Source: Apostichopus japonicus
Lineage: Eukaryota; Echinodermata; Holothuroidea; Aspidochirotida; Stichopodidae
Length of the DNA: 64,000 bases
Reading direction: 5' to 3'
NCBI RefSeq assembly: GCF_037975245.1
Contig: NC_092568.1
Coordinates: forward strand, 11,371,501 to 11,435,500
The notes beneath the pieces are model-generated. The model worked only from the letters and a program-made list of their open reading frames with translations. It was not told the origin of the DNA and ran no database searches. A program made the translations under genes and the position numbers. Positions 28,865 to 40,892 of this stretch are shown piece after piece (the first letter of the stretch is position 1; each line of letters starts with the position of its first letter).

Positions 28865-28930
28865 TAGACCCGGTGTTGCTGGAACGAAACTGATTTTACA
28901 GCCACATTTTGAGCTTCAGCTGATGGCCTA
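28865..28930 (-). repeat. Right terminal inverted repeat of the CXC-bearing element
   Basis: On the minus strand it reads TAGGCCATCAGCTGAAG at the outer end, then after a longer spacer than the left copy TTTCGTTCCAGCAAC and GGGTCTA. Confidence 0.7.
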
Positions 28931-29670
28931 ATAGGCTAATCAAATTAAAAAGCTACGTTAGGTTTATGCAGTGCTCCGAAAATATGAAATTGAGATAATA
29001 TTAACAAGATTTTCTCTTAAAGCCTCATTTTTACTCGAGTCTTTTGGTGGACCAGATATTCTTAATGAAATCATTGAGGATATTAACCTACTTTTAAACA
29101 AATTTGCTTTAACTATTCACGCACTCACAACATGAACTGCCTAAGCTCTGTCCCAATCTCAATGCATTTTCATACCTTGCTGTTGCTAACTTGGAAAACA
29201 ATAGTAAAACTTGCATGATATTTATGATGAAATTCGTCAAATATTTTTTTTATATCAATCAACACCCCTCTATCTCTCAACATTCTCTCTTTTATTTATT
29301 TTGATTTTTTTTTAGTATTTATCATTTTAAAAATTCATTTTTCACATCTTTGACAAATTACATAGTTCTTCATACTGTAACGTACGTACTCGTTATGGTT
29401 CCTGGGAATAATTATTCGAACATTCGTTTTTACGGTCTACGAACTTCAACTTGTAAATCACGGCATACAACATCAATAATTGGTTAACGTGTTCTCTGTC
29501 ATTATTAATAACATCGCTGGCAACTATTGGATGCCTCATTTTGGTCGTAAAGGAGACTAATGGATTGTACATCCACGGCGAATCACTACACATACAATAG
29601 CTAAATTAATGACATCTTGAATTATGGGTGGCTACATAAAGTGGAATGAAAACAGCCATTATATGCGATA

Positions 29671-29673
<3 letters not shown>

Positions 29674-29748
<75 letters not shown>

Positions 29749-29808
29749 ATAAACATATATATATATATTTATATATTTTATATATATATATATTAGAGAA
29801 AACTAGAG

Positions 29809-29842
<34 letters not shown>

Positions 29843-29925
29843 ATACATAAACATACATATATATATATATATTTATATATTTTATATATATATATTAGAG
29901 AAAACTAGAGATATAAGATATGACT
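29674..29925. repeat. Complex (TA)n array with a duplicated TTAGAGAAAACTAGAGATA unit
   Basis: The phrase TTAGAGAAAACTAGAGATA occurs twice, about 100 bases apart (near 29792 and 29893), with similar TA-rich sequence between, so a unit of about 100 bp is tandemly duplicated. Hammerhead-like motif A lies just downstream on the other strand. Confidence 0.9.
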
Positions 29926-29964
29926 CATAATTTACAAGTAAGGAGAAAAGTATTAGAAATTATA

Positions 29965-30005
29965 TATTGGAAGTTTCGGTCCCCCTGGGACCTTCGTCAG
30001 CAATA
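29965..30005 (-). ncRNA. Hammerhead-ribozyme-like motif A (probably degraded)
   Basis: On the minus strand: TATTG, the core CTGACGA, an extra A, stem II GGTCCC/GGGACC with loop AGG, GAA-A, two bases (CT), T-C, then CAATA, which pairs with TATTG as stem I. This is the order of a type I hammerhead with a minimal helix III. Motif C has ACGTC where this one has ACTTC. The extra A between CUGANGA and stem II is not canonical but occurs in all the motifs here. It sits beside a long (TA)n block. Confidence 0.6.
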
Positions 30006-31416
30006 CTTAGCAGACGGCAATCACTTGAATAACGTGAATAGAAAATCAAGCAAAAAAAGAAAGAGAAAACTCAAGAATGTTGAATTCTAAATAATTCCTG
30101 TGCTTTTTTTTTTAAATTAAAAAGAATAAAGCAAATTTATTTTTGACATTAGTCTAAAATTTAATAAACCGTGATGCACTGTGGCCTCAATTTACTCGCT
30201 ACGTAGGTTTTTGTGTGTACATGCTTGTTGAGAATTGTTTATTACCCTTGTGTAATATGTAGGCGGTACTATTAAATCTCTGTGTATAATGCATCACATT
30301 TCTCGACACGGATTAAGGATCATCTTTGTCCTATTGGGATCACGAACATTGCCCCCCCCCCCTCTCTTACATATTTTAAAGACGAATATATAAATATATA
30401 AAAGCAATGCGAGGGAATTTGTTTTGGAGAAAAATCTTGCATGAACAGTCTGCTATTGGGTAGAGCGAGACAAGCTTTCGTTCTGACCAATTTAGGTTTC
30501 ATTAGATATAAGATCGGTGAAGTGGTGCATTTAATTTGTTTTGATCATAAAACCTCACCTGTATTATTATATATTTTGCCGTTTTTATTACAGATGTCTA
30601 GAATATATTCCGTGATCCATACACAATGAAACACAATAAATTATATAAAACAGATTAAATTAGATTAAATTCGATTTTTTTTTTTAAAAACATTTTCGAA
30701 CATTATTTTGACCAAACTTTATCGAAAATAAACGCAACAATTGTTCAGTCTTGGACAATCTCTATTTTTTTCTTCTTTCGTTTTCCTAATTCTCTCTCCG
30801 AAGTTTATCAGAAATGCTGATTAATCAATAATCCTATACATTTCCCCGACGGTGTGCCTTTAGTCAAGGTTGTTGCCAGTAGGTTCTCGTCCATTCACTG
30901 TATATATTAACCACATCCAGACAGAACACGTAACATTGATTTAGGGAAAGAAACATTCGGAAGAATATATAATATTAATAGAAAAAGAAAGATAGAGTTT
31001 CAAGTCTTTAAACACAAAATTTAAACCGAATTTTAAGAAGTACGTTTTTGAACAGTTTTCAAAGATGCGTGCGGTAGTTTTCATATTGCTATGTTGTAAA
31101 CTATGAACACAATGGGCTATGTATATTTCAAACGACAAATATGTATTTTGTAAGTTTAAAAAAAAGAGTGAAGCATGAATGAGAAATAGACATGATAGAC
31201 GTGATATAAATTGTCTATTTTTAAACCAAATTTCATTACGACTTATGAGAGAATTTTATGGTTGGCAAAGTTACCACTCTCATTAAACTGGAAACCAGGG
31301 CTGGTTCACTTCTATTATCGCTATATCCTTGTATTGTTTTTAATATTATTTTGAGATTCGTTGTTTCCATAGATAACAATTGATATATGTATATGTATGT
31401 ATAAATATATATTTAC

Positions 31417-31495
31417 ATATAATTAGATTTTGTTTATATGCATGTTAAATTTCAGAGTAACTAATGAAAATAGTGAACTCATTTCAACTAATGAA

Positions 31496-31500
<5 letters not shown>
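31417..31500 (+). repeat. Dispersed repeat, copy 1 (shared with 58990-59070)
   Basis: Shares about 80 bases with 58990-59070, from ATATAATTAGATTTTG through a segment with TTTCAGAGTAACTAATGAAA, and each copy runs into a (TA)n block. In this copy hammerhead-like motif B follows the (TA)n. Confidence 0.85.
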
Positions 31501-31537
<37 letters not shown>

Positions 31538-31538
31538 C
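31497..31538. repeat. (TA)n microsatellite
   Basis: TA repeats with one G substitution, between dispersed-repeat copy 1 and hammerhead-like motif B. Confidence 0.96.
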
Positions 31539-31552
31539 ACTTTCGGTGATCA

Positions 31553-31591
31553 TGCACTGAAGAAGAGCTAGTTTTGCTCGAAAGCTCTGCA
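31553..31591 (+). ncRNA. Hammerhead-ribozyme-like motif B
   Basis: TGCA (stem I, 3' strand), CTGAAGA core, extra A, stem II GAGC/GCTC with a 7-base loop, GAA-A, two bases (GC), T-C (expected cleavage after this C at 31587), then TGCA, which pairs with the first TGCA. The outer flanks GGT and ACC could extend stem I past an internal loop, as in natural type I hammerheads. It directly follows a (TA)n block that ends a dispersed repeat (31417-31500). Confidence 0.6.
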
Positions 31592-34500
31592 AAAACCAAA
31601 CATTGGCTGTTTTACTTCCAATCACTTACCTAATTCAATTATTGTATCTCACTCGAGATCCAGCCTTTCTCTAAATGCAGCATAGTTGTTTAACAGTTTT
31701 TCCGTTATTCCTATATATATATATATATTGAGGAATTTTGGGATACATTGCAAAAACTGCTGCTGATTAAATAAGAATTTTAACTTCCCCAGACCCACCC
31801 AACGCCTTCCGCCCTGCTCACTTCCTCCTTTGTTTTGAAAACCTAGTTATATTGTAGTCGAATTAAATGAACATTTTTATTTTGTGCAAATTATTTTAGA
31901 CAACCGTAACTATAAATATTATATGTTACGAGTGGACTAATTGAAGTACAGAACGTGATGATTTGTGGAATGAAAATGAAAAAGGACAAAAGTCTTCTCT
32001 GGTAAATTTCGATGAAAGATTGGCCGCGAAAGTTCAAGGTGACATTTAACGCTATATTTGTCAATTTTTCTATTTTGGGGTTTTGCTAAAGCAAAAAAAA
32101 AAGGGAAAATCGCCTCCTATCATATCATCTTCTTAGAAAGAATGTAATTGCGACCTTCGGGTTGAGTTTCGATGCATTTCTAAACCACATCACTTTTTTT
32201 TTTTTTGGCCTTTTTACATTTCACCCTTTCTTTCTTGCTTGCTTGCTTTCTCTATCTTAGACGTAAGTGCTTTTGAAAATCCTCGTCATTTTTCCCCACC
32301 TTATGTACTAAACAGACAGAAATCTGATTAGCGAATTACGTCGAACCATATGGCCTTCAAGCATTGTACAGTAAAATAAACGAATATTTATATGTAGAGA
32401 GAGACATGACGGTCTATAAAACCACATACATATACTGTGTAATCCTGTTTAGAGTGAAATTCAACGTTGATGAGTTAAACGGCAATATGATCATGCAATG
32501 GCTTACACTATTACGGATTTCCTCCTCTCTCTCTCTATCTCTCTTTGCTTTTTTTTTTTTTTTTTTTTGGATTTCAAGCTGACTGTCAGAGAGGAACGCG
32601 TTTACCCTTAACAGCATTTATCGATTAGAGTGTAATTAAAAGTTACACACGGCCTTGCAAATGCATGCATTTTTTTTTTTACCGCTTAGGCCTTTTGGCG
32701 AAGATTATAGTGTCATGGCGTTCTGTGCCATGGAACGGATGGCGCCCGACGTGTTTTAGTATGAACAATCGCAAAGGGAGCGCATTCATTTCACGTATAT
32801 AAGAGGGGGGAAACACCAAAAAAACTAGAGCAGTGGAAGTTTGGAGCCTCATCGTATAACCCAGAGGCATGGTTTGTTTTTTACATCAGCAAAAGGTATA
32901 AACTATGTTTAAAGAGAAAGAAACAAAAACAAAATGGGGGTTTGGAGTTTACAAGTGACTCCAGGAACCAGAAATTGACAGATGTGATTAGCATAATGAA
33001 GTTCTACTGTTAGGTGTACAAAATCTGACAAAGATGTCACAAACTTCTACGGAAAAGACATTGACAATGAATTTATAGTGTCTTTAAGTAGCGTATAAAG
33101 GTAATGGTATAATAGCGTTTAACCTATTATTCCTTACTTCATGTGGTCAAGTATAATGTTGGATGTTTCTATATAGGAATAAACTTTAAATTAAACTAAT
33201 CTTCGGCATTTTACAGTTAATGATAATATGATCAAATAGTCCATTCCGGGGTTTCCTCTTTCTGCGCATGAGTGTGTTGTGCTTCCAGTGTAGGTCAAGC
33301 GAAAGTAAACACAAGCACCATTGTTTGAGTATAGTTGATTCCGAGATATGAGACATCTTAGAAGAAATAAGGAAAGAAAAAAAAAGTCTTCGTTTCAGTC
33401 GATCATAATTATTATGTATTATATTATAATTCATCTATATGATTTCAAACATCCGCACGAATATCGCTCACTGTTACAATTAATTCATGAAACTTTCATT
33501 AACTATAGTACAGATTTAACCTAACGTCATAACAACGATGGTACCGAAGAGGTTCTTGATCGTGTGCTTCCATTTACGATTTGCTCTTCCGTATGCGCAT
33601 GTGTATGCTACTAAAAGTTATTAGAAAATTGGCAATATATCATCTACCCTGACTTTGCCATTGTAAAGAGCAGATCAAAATCTGCACTATCCCTGTTCTC
33701 TTGTGATTTCATTAGTAGAGTTTTCCTTCAAATAAAGATACCAGCCTATACAATAAACTAAAATATAATCAAATGAATTGGAAATTACATCTGTGTTCTC
33801 ATAACTACCTCGAGATTAGGGGCCTATATAATTACCATCATTCTACCCCATACAGCTACAGTATAGATACTACTGAACAATCATATAGCCTTATGACACT
33901 GTCATGTATCTTTTGCGCCTATATAGGCTACAAACTATATAGGATCGACGTATACTAATGAATAAGCCTAAGCTTATGGCACTTTTGTTTTCATAATGTA
34001 TATACGCTCAGATATAAGGCGATATAACCTATACAATTTCATTCAACATGTCTTCCATCACTGAGTGGGTTAGCTTCACCTGGCTGCTGACGATATCAAT
34101 AAAAGAGAGAAAAGAATATGATACTGGAACACTTGCCATAGTCAGTACGTGCTAGGAATTAACAGATAATAGTAGCCTAGCTACCAATGTACCAGTGCTC
34201 GGCGGGTGTTTTTGGCAAGCATCCAAGTAATATTATAAGATAGAACTGTCAGGTGGAGTGCATAATGTTTGTTGTTAAGTCAGCAAATTAAATAGTCGAT
34301 AATTGACGTAATTTTACACATCTAAGAACAAGTAGAAATAAATTTAAATCAGGTCAATTTCTAAAGAATTCTAAGAGAATTTGTTTTAAATTTATACGGA
34401 ACTGTTACACGTTTGATATTATTCTGCAGTGATCTATGTGACAAATGTAACAGGTTTATCACAGTGGAGTCTACTATACAAAACTATAACCTAAACACGT

Positions 34501-36403
34501 TCTACTCTTTATACTGTGTGAAAAAATGAATTATTCTCAATAGCTTAAAAGAATAATATGTTGGCTGTCATGGCAACGTAACGTCTACGAATAAATATAC
34601 ACGCACAGGCTATGTACAGTATAAATATATTGTCTAGCTTGCTGTCTGTGGGTAACAATAGATGCCTAAGATCTCCATGGCAACAAAAACCTTTGCAAAA
34701 CGAGAAGGAATTATTTATCGGATACACGGAAGCATATTTCCACAGCATATGCTTCTATACAGCTTTGGCCTAATTTACAACTAACCAGTATAGGCTACCC
34801 GAAGAGAATAATAACACATTTACTTCGGCCTGGAGAAATGTTCGCTAGCCACAAAACGATGCCCCACAGAACTGCATGAATGATAAAACACTCCAAGATT
34901 GTCTATTAAGGAATATGGTAAGGCAATGTTTCAGTGTGGACGAAGAAATCGGCTTAAGAATTTTCATTTATTCTTTGGTAATATAGTAATACGTCAAAGT
35001 TGGACGTTTTGCTAATTTGCTTCAATATATAATCATGCTATAGACATAAATGAAACGTTCACATTTGTGACGTCACTATAGAAATGGAGAGAAAATATTC
35101 CATATCCGAACACTTAATTTCTCTCTTATCATAAAATATTTTATCGAAAAATCTCCTAAAATTAGTTAAATATTTTTTTTTTTTGCCTAAGGCAAAAAAA
35201 AAAGGTGTGAACCCATATATGTCAAACCAACGCATACAAAATATGAAGAAAAATGCCCCCCCCCCCCCCAAAAAAAAATGGTAGATCATAGATAGAGTAA
35301 AGTGAAATGTTTCTCATATTTTATTTATATTTCTGATTTATTTCATTATTTTTTGGCTGTTTTTATTTTGTGATTAAATCGTGTACACGGCTAAGTATCT
35401 CTATCCCTCAAGCTAACCAGGTGGTATGCACTATTTGAAGTCTAGTTGGCTGAGCTACTATGCAAGTCTAAACAAGTCATTTTGTTTATTTTAATTTCTT
35501 CGTTTATCGACAAAAACAGACGAAATAAAGAGGAAAGACAGAGAGCTAGAGAGAGAGAGAGAGATGGAAGACAAGTAAAGAACCCACGCTCTTTTGATTA
35601 AATGTCAATTTATGACTGACTACAAAAACCTACGCATTTTTGTTCAAATTTTAACTTGAGGTGAGGTTCAGTTAGGCTACCAGCTGTTGTGAATTGTATG
35701 TACGTATATGTATGGGTGTGTGCATGTGTGTTTCTATGTATGTATGTATGTTTGTGTTGTATGTTTGTGTGTGTAGTTACTTTCTCCAGACATGATTCGT
35801 TTAGTTAATTGCGGCGCGATATAATGCACTAAACTTGTTCCCAATTTCCAATGCCTCTGTCCATCGACTATTGATCAATTCACAACCCACCCCCCCCCCC
35901 CCCCAAAAAAAATAGAGAGAAAAGAAAAGGAAAAAATTCTTAGGCAAACTATTTGGTCACTCCGTGTATGAAAATGGTTCTCATACCCCAATCAGTTGAT
36001 TGGTCTTAAATAAATAGTGTATCCACGGCAACGGAAGCGTAATCGAGATTTCAAATAATACCTAATGAAACTCCAAAAGGCAAGAAGCCGAAGAAGACAA
36101 CGAAAAGAAAAACATAAAGAAAGGGATAGAAAAATCGAATCTCGAAACCAGCTAAAGGAGGTTTTGGAGAGAATTGACCATAATGAAGTAATTAGTGAAT
36201 AGATTACGACGTTATAAGGTTTGACAGAGATATATATGCTGAGGTCACTCATGGACCAAACAAACATTGGTAACTGTAGTCAGAACACAATGACAATTAT
36301 GAAACATGCGATGTTTGACGTCATCAGACTGTGAAAATGTGCGGATAAAGGTAGAGTACAGTAAAAGTGTATGGTACAATGGAATCGTTTATCCCAGGAT
36401 GCT

Positions 36404-36406
<3 letters not shown>

Positions 36407-36445
<39 letters not shown>

Positions 36446-36447
36446 AC

Positions 36448-36484
<37 letters not shown>

Positions 36485-36496
36485 TATACATATATA
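36407..36496. repeat. (TA)n microsatellite with TGTGTACA interruption
   Basis: TA repeats broken by TGTGTACA and TGTA; followed by ATAAATAAATACA and then GATAGATAGAT near 36538. Confidence 0.96.
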
Positions 36497-36867
36497 AATA
36501 AATACACATTTATTTATACATGTATATATATAAATATAGATAGATAGATCAGGTTAGTTTTTGTCTATCTTAAAATGTGTTCATAATGGCATGTGCATCA
36601 TATTTATTTAGTAATATTCGCACCAGTTAAATTCATATTTTCGAAATAGACTTGAGGTGCGTACTAATGTGATTGTTTGCACATCATTCCACCCAGACCC
36701 ATCCATAAACAATCAAAGGGGGGGGGGAAGACTTTTTATTATCTACAAACCTATAGCTCAGTAGAAACTTACCACAAAGAAATACGAAAGACTAGGTAAT
36801 CATAATAAAAGAAACTAAATTATTCTCGACATTACTTTCAAAGATTAACCAAAATGAAAACTTATAT

Positions 36868-36908
36868 GAGGGATTAGGGGTTAGGGGTGAAAGGGGTGTG
36901 AGGGGTGG
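36868..36908 (+). other. Telomere-like GGGATTAGGGGTTAGGGG stretch
   Basis: A short degenerate run resembling TTAGGG repeats followed by more G-runs; it may form a G-quadruplex. Too short to call a true interstitial telomere. Confidence 0.4.
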
Positions 36909-39803
36909 TAGTGGACACATGCTCCCAGGAGTATGGCCTGATATAATTAAAGTATAACAAATATATTTCTAAAACATTGGCGGCAACAATAATTGAGGGT
37001 GGTTTCGAGATTAGGACCATGAATGTGAATTAAATCCATATGGAATAACATGTGTCCTTCCGCCCCGCTCCACCCCCCCCCCCCCCACCCGCCAAGCATA
37101 CTTCTTCTGACCTTTTTGGGGGCGATGGGGCTCTGAAAATCAGTGGCAAACAGTTTTGCGCAAAACAAGGTATACCCATTGGCTGCAGTTTTGAACAGCC
37201 TTCGCTCGCGGTCATTCTTTACTTTTGTTACGCGTACGGGGGGGGGGGGGATATAAATAAATTAAGTCGAAAACTGAGGGGTTACTCTCCGTTTATTGCA
37301 TTCCTCACTGTGTGTTCGCTTCCATTCACAGCCTTCCCCCCTCAATGCCCTCTCTTCTTACCATTTACATGACACATACCAAACATACACCAAAGATACA
37401 TAGGAGACATTTAATGTATGCATACAATACAACGGCAAGCAGACTGGTCGCACGACAAGTGTTACGTGCCATAGATGACTTGTGGAATACAACTTGTAAC
37501 ACTTTTAATCAATGTTTTTTCTTTCTTTCTTTTTACCGTTCTTTTTTTATACCGTATACACATCTGCTTCGGTATACATCAATTGCTGTATCATAGACTC
37601 CCTTTTCCAAAAAATTCTCGACCCGCACTACATATTATATACACTGCGAAGAGCGACTTATGTGATATTTATAAGTATACATGTCCTGACAGTTCCGGCG
37701 GGGTCATTAATGTTTTCATCCTATATACCATGCCTATATACGTTAATAACATTATTATTTCATCGGTTCCTTATTTCGTTTTTGTTTATGTTATACGTGT
37801 TAAATATAAGGAAAACCAACCGAAGCGAAATAAACCTCTGACGTCATAGCAGGAAATGATTCGTCATATTTAATATTTCATTTCAACATTATTAACAAGT
37901 GTCATGTGAAGTCAACTCAACAATATAGCGAAAATAAAATCAAGTCGTCAGTGCTTCTTCGTTACTGGTGTAACGACAGAGGAACGATGCCTCTATATTA
38001 TATAAATATCTAAATCATCACAGTCACCGAGCAAAACCGTTTGAATCTAAAGGTTCTAACGGATGTATCTACTGGAGAACCTAACTGTCATTTCATTATG
38101 TTTGTAGACGTAAAAATCTTTTGCCAACCTTTATAGAATAAAATTTTACAACTTACCATAACATCTTTTTTTTTTTGTGCATTATTGTCAATGATACTCT
38201 GGTTATGAACATAAATCACGTGACCAAAACCCAGTTGGAAGAGGTCTGTTTACTTGAATTTATATTCTTTCCTTCTTCATATACCTTTCTAATATGCTAA
38301 ATCTCATGGTAACCTGATCACCAGAGCTTATATCCTTACGTCCTCTAACTCCATTAATAAGAGCCCCTTAAAACTATAGAAAGCCACATTTCTTGTTGCG
38401 GCCTAATCCGAGGATATGTGAAGCCCCATTTACGATCAGGCGCTTCCCCCTTTTATACCCCCTTCAGTTTTGATAATTACTGGAAAGGTTTCACAACTTC
38501 ATTAATTGAACTGAAAGAGTCTTACATATACATTCTGTAAGGCCATTGCAAGTAATGAATGTTGTCTGTTTACAGCTTCGTGTGTACATGTGTGTGTTTC
38601 ATTGCTCTTGAAATTTCTTATCAGTAATTCTGAAATAATTGAACAAAACTGCCCAGTGTTAGAAGAATTACTGTCATGTGTGTTTTGATATAGTACCATT
38701 AAACGTTAAAATCCACGTCTCAGCTATAGGCCCCTTTGTTAGCCTAGATACACCAGACGTAGATTTCGCGCAAATGACTCTGTCCGTATACTTTGTACGC
38801 GCTATAATGATCTGATAATTAAAGGTTATATGTCAGCTCATTTAATTAACAGAGGTGCTTGCAGGGTATTTTATTGTTTCGTGCATTGACAGGTGCAGTG
38901 AGAGAGTTCAGATATAAATGCCAATTTTTAACATCAAACATTATATCAACATGTTTACTCTCCCTCACATCATACCATGTGAACTTTCGTTTCATTGAGC
39001 ATACTCTTAGTATTGATGCCTCACGCATGAATGCAGATCATCAATTTTCCTTCAACTGGGTTCCTTGTTTTCTCTTTCATGTTGACATGATCAGATGATA
39101 GAATGTATCAATTGAAATGGTAACTTGTAAAACGAAATCGAAAAGATTCCATTGTAAGATTCGCGTAACCAGTTTATTCAATATCGTAATAGACTATGTA
39201 TGCATGATGAGTATAGCCTAATTGGCCTATATACCTGTATTACGTCAAAACATATGTGAAAGTTGTCATTCGTCAGTGCTCTTATCTGACAGTGTAAAGT
39301 AAGATTCAAGAATATGTAAAGATCAGGTATAACACCAGCGGTCTTCATTGACGATTCGCGTAACCAGAACCATCTCAGTGGACTTTCTGCATTGACTAGC
39401 CGAATAAGTGCGTGATGGTTCTTAAACCAGCTAGCCAAAAAAAATCCATGTTGAGAAGCTATCAGTGAAAATTGATTACTGACTTAATAGAGAGTATCAC
39501 AGATCAATAATTGACAACCTGTTAACTAAGGGAAAATGAGCGATCTTCATGAGCGAATATTCACACATCGCGTGCATGCATAATCCTACTTCAAAAGGTT
39601 TATAGGGTGTTATGTTGCCCTCTTCTGTGTCTAAACATAATTATGATGAAACTTGCCACGAAGAAGGGCTATCTTTTATAACTAACAGGTTTATGAATAA
39701 ACAACATACTGCTCGTCTGTGGTGTATCACTTGACGAGTTCCAATATAGTCTATAGTATACGAGAAACTTATCCTGCTCGGTCATTTCAACAATATTTTA
39801 ATT

Positions 39804-39829
39804 AAACTTTCTTTTCTCTTTCTTTCCAG
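39804..39829 (+). promoter_or_regulatory. 3' splice acceptor of the K2P terminal exon
   Basis: A pyrimidine-rich run rich in TTTCT ends in CCAG immediately before the coding frame. Splicing here gives a phase 1 intron inside the first Gly codon of the P1 filter. An intron at this position is a known conserved feature of K2P genes, which supports both the acceptor and the reading frame. Confidence 0.88.
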
Positions 39830-40767
39830 GGTTTGGTATGACGTCACCATCCACGATACTCGGTAAAGCGATGCTGATAGTTTATGGCCTTCCAGGGTGT
39901 TCCGCGTGCATTCTATTCTTCAACATTTTCTTAGAAAGACTTATCACATTCCTCGCCTTGATTATGAAAAAGTTTCATGAACGGAAGCTTCGACGCCAAC
40001 GAGATCAGAATGGCCTTAAATTACCAAATAACGGTCGTCGGCCTTCGGAACAGAGCGATGACGATTTAGAGAATTGGAAACCCTCCGTTTATTGGGTTCT
40101 GTTGTACCTGACGATTGGGGCTGTCACTATTGCGAGTTGCGCATCGGCCGTCTACTCTACTGTAGAGGGGTGGAACTTCTACGATAGTTTCTACTTTTGT
40201 TTTGTGGCCTTCAGTACCATTGGATTCGGTGATCTGGTGCCGAGTCAAATGTCAGACTACGATACCCAATTTCTCTATAGACTAGGTAACTTTTGCTTCT
40301 TAACCGCAGGTGTGTGCTGTATATACTCATTTTACAATGTTATATCGATCGTGATAAAACAGTTTTTAAATTGGTGCCTGAGGAAGTTAGACTGCAAATG
40401 TTGTCACAGGAGGAAACCTCGACCCAGACGGAATGCAATCACTCCCGGACATCTGCAGCGCCAGCTCCATTCCTCGCAGGAGGAAAAGAGGACGGAGAAC
40501 GGTACGACGGCGCCGAAGACGAACGCCGTAGAGGTGACCGAGTTCGACAGCGAAACGGATGGTGCTGGAAGAAGAATGTCAGGGGAAATGATCAGTATGA
40601 AGGACTTTCTGCAATCGAATAAGGTGTCCCTGGCAGTCATGCAAAAGCAGTTATACGAGACCAGAAGGAATCACGGAGGAGGTGCGGTACCGTCCCCTCT
40701 TGGACAAGGAGTGGGAAGTCTAGCTATGCTTAATAATAAATTACAAGAGACTGAGGGCAGAGAGTGA
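39830..40767 (+). CDS. Two-pore-domain K+ channel, THIK (KCNK12/13) type, terminal exon
   Basis: This is a plasma-membrane background potassium channel subunit; K2P channels work as dimers with two pore loops per subunit. The exon starts after a polypyrimidine tract and AG at 39828-39829. Its first two bases finish a Gly codon, giving Gly-Phe-Gly-Met, the end of the P1 filter. Counting from the Met at 39838 (309 residues to the stop): M2 about 11-43; a basic cytoplasmic linker 44-80; M3 about 84-106; P2 helix 113-126; filter TIGFGD 127-132; M4 about 148-174; then a cysteine/arginine-rich stretch (CKCCHRRK) and a long cytoplasmic tail. The tail keeps MISMKDFLQSNKVSLAVMQK near 251-270 and a Gly/Leu/Asn-rich end, both recalled from vertebrate THIK-1/THIK-2. 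The Met at 39838 is internal, not the true start; exon 1 (N-terminus, M1, extracellular cap, P1 helix) was not found. The frame is open throughout and looks functional. KCNK13 versus KCNK12 orthology cannot be settled here. Confidence 0.95.
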
Positions 40768-40886
40768 CGTCGGTAGAACATAGCTTTCATTTTAGATGTT
40801 ATATCGTATCACAATTAACGTTAAACCCCCGTTAACTTGACCCTTTTAGGAATTCAATAATCTACAAATATTTTAATCGCATGTAC

Positions 40887-40892
40887 AATAAA
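40887..40892 (+). terminator. Candidate poly(A) signal AATAAA for the K2P gene
   Basis: A canonical AATAAA lies about 120 bases after the TGA stop, followed by T-rich sequence. It would give a short 3' UTR. AATAAA is common by chance in DNA this AT-rich, so use of this site is inferred from position only. Confidence 0.5.

Larger units (their letters stand above)
24882..28930. mobile_element. Candidate 4.05-kb DNA transposon bounded by TIRs, carrying the CXC pseudogene
   Basis: The two ends are inverted relatives of each other. Reading inward from either side: TAGGCCATCAGCTGAAG, a variable stretch, then TTTCGTTCCAGCAAC, then GGGTCTA. The left copy is 24882-24938 and the right copy 28865-28930, about 57 and 66 bases, with one indel block between conserved parts. 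The flanking bases are ATA on both sides, a possible 3-bp target duplication, which is weak in this AT-rich setting. No transposase is recognisable inside, only the CXC gene remnant. Two unrelated copies of a short repeat in opposite orientation would look the same. Confidence 0.6.
31592..39803. other. Gene-free stretch upstream of the K2P acceptor
   Basis: No coding exon recognised. It holds homopolymer runs (T18 near 32550, C13 near 35258, C14 near 35890, C14 near 37074) and a GATTCGCGTAACCAG phrase repeated near 39160 and 39352. Probably intronic. Confidence 0.55.
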
